Source: Lyophyllum atratum
Lineage: Eukaryota; Basidiomycota; Agaricomycetes; Agaricales; Lyophyllaceae
DNA: 64,000 nucleotides
NCBI GenBank assembly: GCA_014905825.1
Contig: JACGCN010000073.1
Coordinates: forward strand, 62,001-126,000
Reading direction: 5' to 3'
Shown here: one piece after another, positions 60,331 to 64,000 of the stretch
How positions within the stretch are numbered: position 1 is the first letter of the stretch
How the letters are laid out: each line of letters opens with the position of its first letter
Translations under genes and position numbers: made by a program
The notes under the pieces: generated by a model
Seen by the model: only the letters and a program-made list of their open reading frames with translations
Told to the model about the DNA's origin: nothing
Database searches by the model: none

Positions 60331-63018
60331 ATGTGTGCCCCAGGGAGTATGCATGAGTTGGAAACTTGCCTGATTGACGGCAGACTGCAACGCGTCTACA
60401 AGAATCTATGGCCCTCCCTTCGAGCATTTTGGTGCCTCGTCGCCCAGGAACACGCGAAAGCGACATATGTCGTCTTCGAAAACCAACGCTATACCTTTTC
60501 CGAGGTATTCGAGCGTTCGATCAAGGCAGCCAGTCTATTTAAAACTCTGTACGGAATTCAAAAGGGTCAGAGTTAACCCGTCGGTCTCAGGATTCTCGTC
60601 GTGCTCATCATTCGCGCCATAAATACCCAGGAGACAGAGTTGGAATTTGCTCACGCAATTACCCTGAATATCTCGTTGCGTTTTGGGCGTGTCGTAAGTA
60701 ACGCTTTTAATTCGATCTAAGTTGGTTTTAATAAGGCTACCTCCCATGATTGTTAGATTTGATTGGGGCGGTCTCTGTTCAGGTCAACGCGTAAGTTTAA
60801 GATAGTGACCGCAATATGGCTGCTCACTGGTGATGTGAAGGTGGCTCCCGCTCGACCTGTTACAGTACTGCTTGACTCATACGCAGTGTAAACTCATTAT
60901 CGTCGATGCAGAGCGTGCCGATCGTCTAGAACCTGTGGTTCAGAAACTCCTTGCTGAAGCCGGTGTCAATGGCTTCCTAGTCCTGGAATCTCAGGAGGGT
61001 AAAGGCCAATGGGAAGGCATGCAATCTTGGAACTCTGCACTTGACGATTACAAGGGCAATACCAGTGAAATACTTGCAAGCAATCCAGAGATACGGCCAG
61101 AAGATAACGCAACGATTGTTTTTACATCAGGTAGGCCAGCTCAGCTTTTCATCGTAAACTTGACGTACCCGGTTTCTAGGAACTACCGGACTCCCGAAGG
61201 GTGTCTTAAGTACACAACGAATGTACCTTACCAATCTTCTCAATGTATGGTCTATTGCTGTTCGTACCGCTGCCGTCCTGACTCTCAACTGATAGGTTTT
61301 AGTCGCAAGTAGGAGGGCGATCTTAAGACGAGGTGATAACATCTTACCCACGAAGCCATTGGATCCTCCAAAGGGCATCTTGATTTCGGTGCCACTATTC
61401 CATGTCACTGGTTGTACAAGTTTAATGGCAAGTTTTCACGTTCTTCCGCCGATGAATTTTCTCATGCCGTGACAGATGCTGGGATCCTTCAGTGGGATGA
61501 AGATTGTATTCATGAGAAAATGGGTCGCAGAAGATGGTAGCTATGCGTTCCTCTTATCGCCTGTTGTATCCCATTTCTCTGACAATCCGAAGCCGCCAGG
61601 TGAAGTTTAGTCATTCCAGAATCCAGCGGTATGTTCACAAACTGTAGGCTTATTAAACAAGAAAATATTGGACTTGCTGGGGGGTGAGCACTCTCAGCTT
61701 GCTGGCTTTCTTTGCTCATGAAGAGATAGCGTTCCTTCGATGGTGTCAGACCTTACCGACAGCTCTCTAAAAGGATTCCCTCTGGATTCCTTGATGTTCG
61801 GTGGTGCATCAGCTCCGGATTTACTTGCCGTTAGAGCTGGCAAGGCCTTCCCAACCGCAACGATGTGGGTTTTTTCAAACCGCATGGCATTGCATCATTT
61901 ATCCGGCCTGCATATAGGAGCCAGGGATATGGCTTAACCGAGACGAACAGTATTGCAGTCAGCTTTGGTTCGTAGTACTTTCAAACATCGACTGGCATAT
62001 ACTGTTCTGCTAATTGACCGGGCGCTTCATAAAGCGGGTGCCGATTATGCCGCACGTCCAGCAAGCTGGTACGTCTGTAGAGATGTCAACCCGTACGGAG
62101 AACTTACAGATACATTAGCGGTCTTCCGACTCCAGTCAATGACATCATCATCATGGCAGGGAACACTTCCGTACCCACAGGCGACGTCGGAGAAGTCTGG
62201 CTGCGTGGTTGCAATATAATGAAAGAATACTGGTGCGACCCAGGTAAAGAGGCCAACAACAGCCAAATCAATACAAATGACTGACCTTCGTTGAATTTAA
62301 GGTGCAACTGAAAAGGTATGAAACGCCGTTGCCCTGCTTTTTGGTAGCTGATAGTAAGACCTACAGGCTTTGACGAAAGATGGCTGGCTAAAGACTGGGG
62401 ACCTTGGGTGCCTGGACAAAGACGGTTTCCTCTACATCCGAGACAGGAGTGAGACAAAATAAAGAACTTCTGTCCGTTTTTATTGACCAAAACCCCAGTC
62501 AAGGATATCATCATTCGTGGTGGCGAAAATATTGTATGTGTAACCTAGTCTCCCTTGATCCCTGAACTCATGCGTGATTAGGATTCCGTGTCGGTCGAGA
62601 ACGCACTTTACGCAGACAACCGGGTCATGGAAGCTGCGGCCGTTGGAGTTCCTCATGCACGGCTTGGTGAAGTAGTAGCAGCCGTGATCTCTGTGAAGCC
62701 AGAATTCAAGGGTCAGTTGACGGAAGCGTCACTCATTGACACGGCCGCAAAGAGGTATTCTTTTTAAGCAACGATTGGTTCCGCGTCTTACGATGTCCAT
62801 ACAGTCTTCCCAAATACGCTGTACCAGTGTTAATTGTCATTCAAGATGAGCCTCTAGGTAAGGGAATTTCCTTTCGTCCGATGGAATGCTCCTCAATTTT
62901 TTTCCCTTCAGAACGCACTCAGTCGGGTAAAATCTTGAAGGGGGAGTTGCGCAAGATCGCGAGAGTAGCCTGGGAGAAGAGGTTGAACGACTCGGAAGTC
63001 CCATATCCGAAGTTGTGA
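60331..63018 (+). CDS. AMP-dependent acyl-CoA synthetase/ligase (ANL superfamily)
   Basis: Activates a carboxylic acid with ATP to an acyl-AMP and then an acyl-CoA. From [20 protein letters not shown] the blocks are [60 protein letters not shown], the P-loop [102 protein letters not shown] and the catalytic Lys region [15 protein letters not shown]. There are some 16 exons. One intron (61428-61475) has a GC donor, and a 7-nt microexon at 61593-61599 is needed to read EDAARLIKQE. The C-terminal PKL resembles a peroxisomal PTS1. The substrate is unknown. An ATG at 60349 is an alternative start. Confidence 0.85.
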
Positions 63019-63172
63019 TACCACGGACCGATGGGTTGTTTGGCTTGGTTGGCTTTGTACAAATATGATCATATCTGAGTTTAGGTTGTTCAGTCTCTAC
63101 TAGAGATACCTCTATAACCACTTGCTACGAACTTCTGTGCTCTATTAACGACGCTGATGATATAAACATACG

Positions 63173-64000
63173 ATGGATAGGTCCAACTCTACTTCCTCAA
63201 ATGCATCGACGGGTTCCAAGTCCGGGCCTGCCTCAGGTCCTTTCGCGTACCAAACACGCCTTTTGGAGCGTACATCGTCCAGAGGAGGAGGAAGCTCCCT
63301 ATCTCGCAGCAATTCACAATCTGCACTGGGTATTCTTACCACCCCGACAGGTTCCGGAACACCAACGGCTACTCGGAGATGGACGTCATCTCATCGAATC
63401 ACGAATAGCTTGGATGCCACTCGGGGGGAGCGTGCTAGGGAAGCTGCTGGAGATGAGAACTTGACACCTCTGTCCAGTCCGACGAAGGATTTCAATAGGA
63501 TTGGAACACCAACCGTTGCAACCCTTCATCGCGACTTGTCGTTGACATCTTCGGAACATCGGTCGACCACTCCCCCACCAAACTCTTCGCTATATATGGA
63601 CTCCCAACGGACTCCTACTTATCTCAAGCGACGTACCATGCCCGCACCTATTATTGCGTCCCCGCTTTCTCCCAATACCACTGGGATCACAGTTGAAGGT
63701 GACCCATCTTCATTTTCGACTAGCCCTTCTTCTTCACACCGTATACATTTGCCTTCGACAACATCATTTCATTCCTCTTCCAGTTCTCTGTCGTCTCCGA
63801 ATACCTCCGAATCCCCAGGATTGGGGCAAATAGCGCCTCATGCCCGCTATCATCGGTCGAACACGCTTGATACCCTCACAAGAACGGCGCCATCCAAGGA
63901 CCAACTTATCTCACAAAGTTACGCGCCTCTCAAAGAACTGCCATCTCCTTCTCGGGAATCCGTCGTACCATCGCCCTCGCCTTCAACCGCACGACGTCGT
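63173..64000 (+). CDS. Ser/Thr/Pro-rich protein of unknown function, 5' part, runs off the window
   Basis: From ATG at 63173 the frame stays open for 276 codons to the window edge with no stop and no needed intron. The chain begins MDRSNSTSSNASTGSKSGPA and is dominated by Ser, Thr and Pro with scattered Arg (TRLLERTSSRGGG, RRWTSSHRITNSLDATRGER, SPTKDFNRIGTPT). No domain is recognisable; it looks like the disordered N-terminus of a larger, probably phosphorylated protein. The start is the first ATG after the short spacer from the acyl-CoA synthetase. Function cannot be given. Confidence 0.65.
   Translation, partial: MDRSNSTSSNASTGSKSGPASGPFAYQTRLLERTSSRGGGSSLSRSNSQSALGILTTPTGSGTPTATRRWTSSHRITNSLDATRGERAREAAGDENLTPLSSPTKDFNRIGTPTVATLHRDLSLTSSEHRSTTPPPNSSLYMDSQRTPTYLKRRTMPAPIIASPLSPNTTGITVEGDPSSFSTSPSSSHRIHLPSTTSFHSSSSSLSSPNTSESPGLGQIAPHARYHRSNTLDTLTRTAPSKDQLISQSYAPLKELPSPSRESVVPSPSPSTARRR

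Noticed and set aside
60331..63018. Acyl-CoA synthetase as a pseudogene
   Set aside because: The only frame conflict (61537-61647) disappears with the 7-nt microexon, and all catalytic motifs are intact.
1..64000. Biosynthetic cluster, mobile element or defence island
   Set aside because: No backbone enzyme set, transposase, reverse transcriptase, terminal repeat or NLR/HET domain was seen; genes are mostly conserved housekeeping functions.

Overview
This window is nuclear DNA of a filamentous basidiomycete, most likely an Agaricomycete. Nearly every gene is cut by many 45-65 nt introns with CTNAC-like branch sites. Genes lie densely on both strands, and the protein set is typical of fungi: chitin synthase with a Skt5/Chs4-type activator, Opy2, Spo12, Sla1, Sup35, Air-type TRAMP zinc knuckles, Caf16 and Vip1. 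I saw no rRNA, tRNA, CRISPR array or intact transposable element. All exon joins were worked out by hand from splice signals and family conservation, so they are models.

Layout: 0.5-3.2 kb holds a Sel1-repeat chitin synthase activator ending in a CaaX box. At 3.9-4.4 kb is a Spo12-family protein, and at 4.7-5.6 kb a small RING protein; both have ACGCGT (MCB-type) boxes just upstream. A chitin synthase (minus) covers 5.9-9.4 kb, and a thioredoxin/GST-fold protein 10.0-11.4 kb. COQ10 (minus) is at 11.9-12.7 kb and a six-knuckle CNBP/Gis2-like protein (minus) at 13.2-14.1 kb, followed by 1.4 kb without a clear gene. An Aro8/2-aminoadipate-type aminotransferase lies at 15.5-17.6 kb, a divergent 14-3-3 at 17.9-18.8 kb, deoxyhypusine synthase (minus) at 18.9-20.3 kb, and a Sec7/BIG ARF-GEF at 20.5-27.2 kb.

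The second half has Sla1 (minus, 27.4-31.1), eRF3/Sup35 (31.4-33.5), a TRAPPC2L/Tca17-type protein (33.7-34.3), Rtp1/TANGO6 (minus, 34.7-38.1), a peroxisomal Ant1/PMP47 carrier (38.3-39.6), a large UBA-zinc-E2 protein (minus, 39.8-43.3), an Opy2-like anchor (minus, 43.8-45.8), Caf16 (46.0-47.2), an Air1/2-like protein (47.5-49.5), an FTS/AKTIP-like inactive E2 (49.7-50.6), a copper P-type ATPase (minus, 50.7-54.5), a Vip1/Asp1 inositol pyrophosphate kinase (55.5-59.3), an AMP-dependent acyl-CoA synthetase (60.3-63.0) and the 5' part of a Ser-rich gene running off the right end.

Most of this is housekeeping. Functional themes include cell wall synthesis (activator and synthase about 5 kb apart), membrane traffic (Sec7, Sla1, TRAPP subunit, FTS-like), ubiquitin (RING, hybrid E2, FTS-like), translation (eRF3, deoxyhypusine synthase) and RNA handling (Gis2-like, Air-like). 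The observations most worth checking are a 7-nt microexon in the acyl-CoA synthetase, three GC-AG introns that conserved motifs require, a nested hairpin after the TRAPPC2L-like stop codon, the UBA-zinc-E2 architecture, the divergent 14-3-3, paired MCB boxes at the RING gene, and an apparent 1-nt frame break near the start of the Air-like gene.
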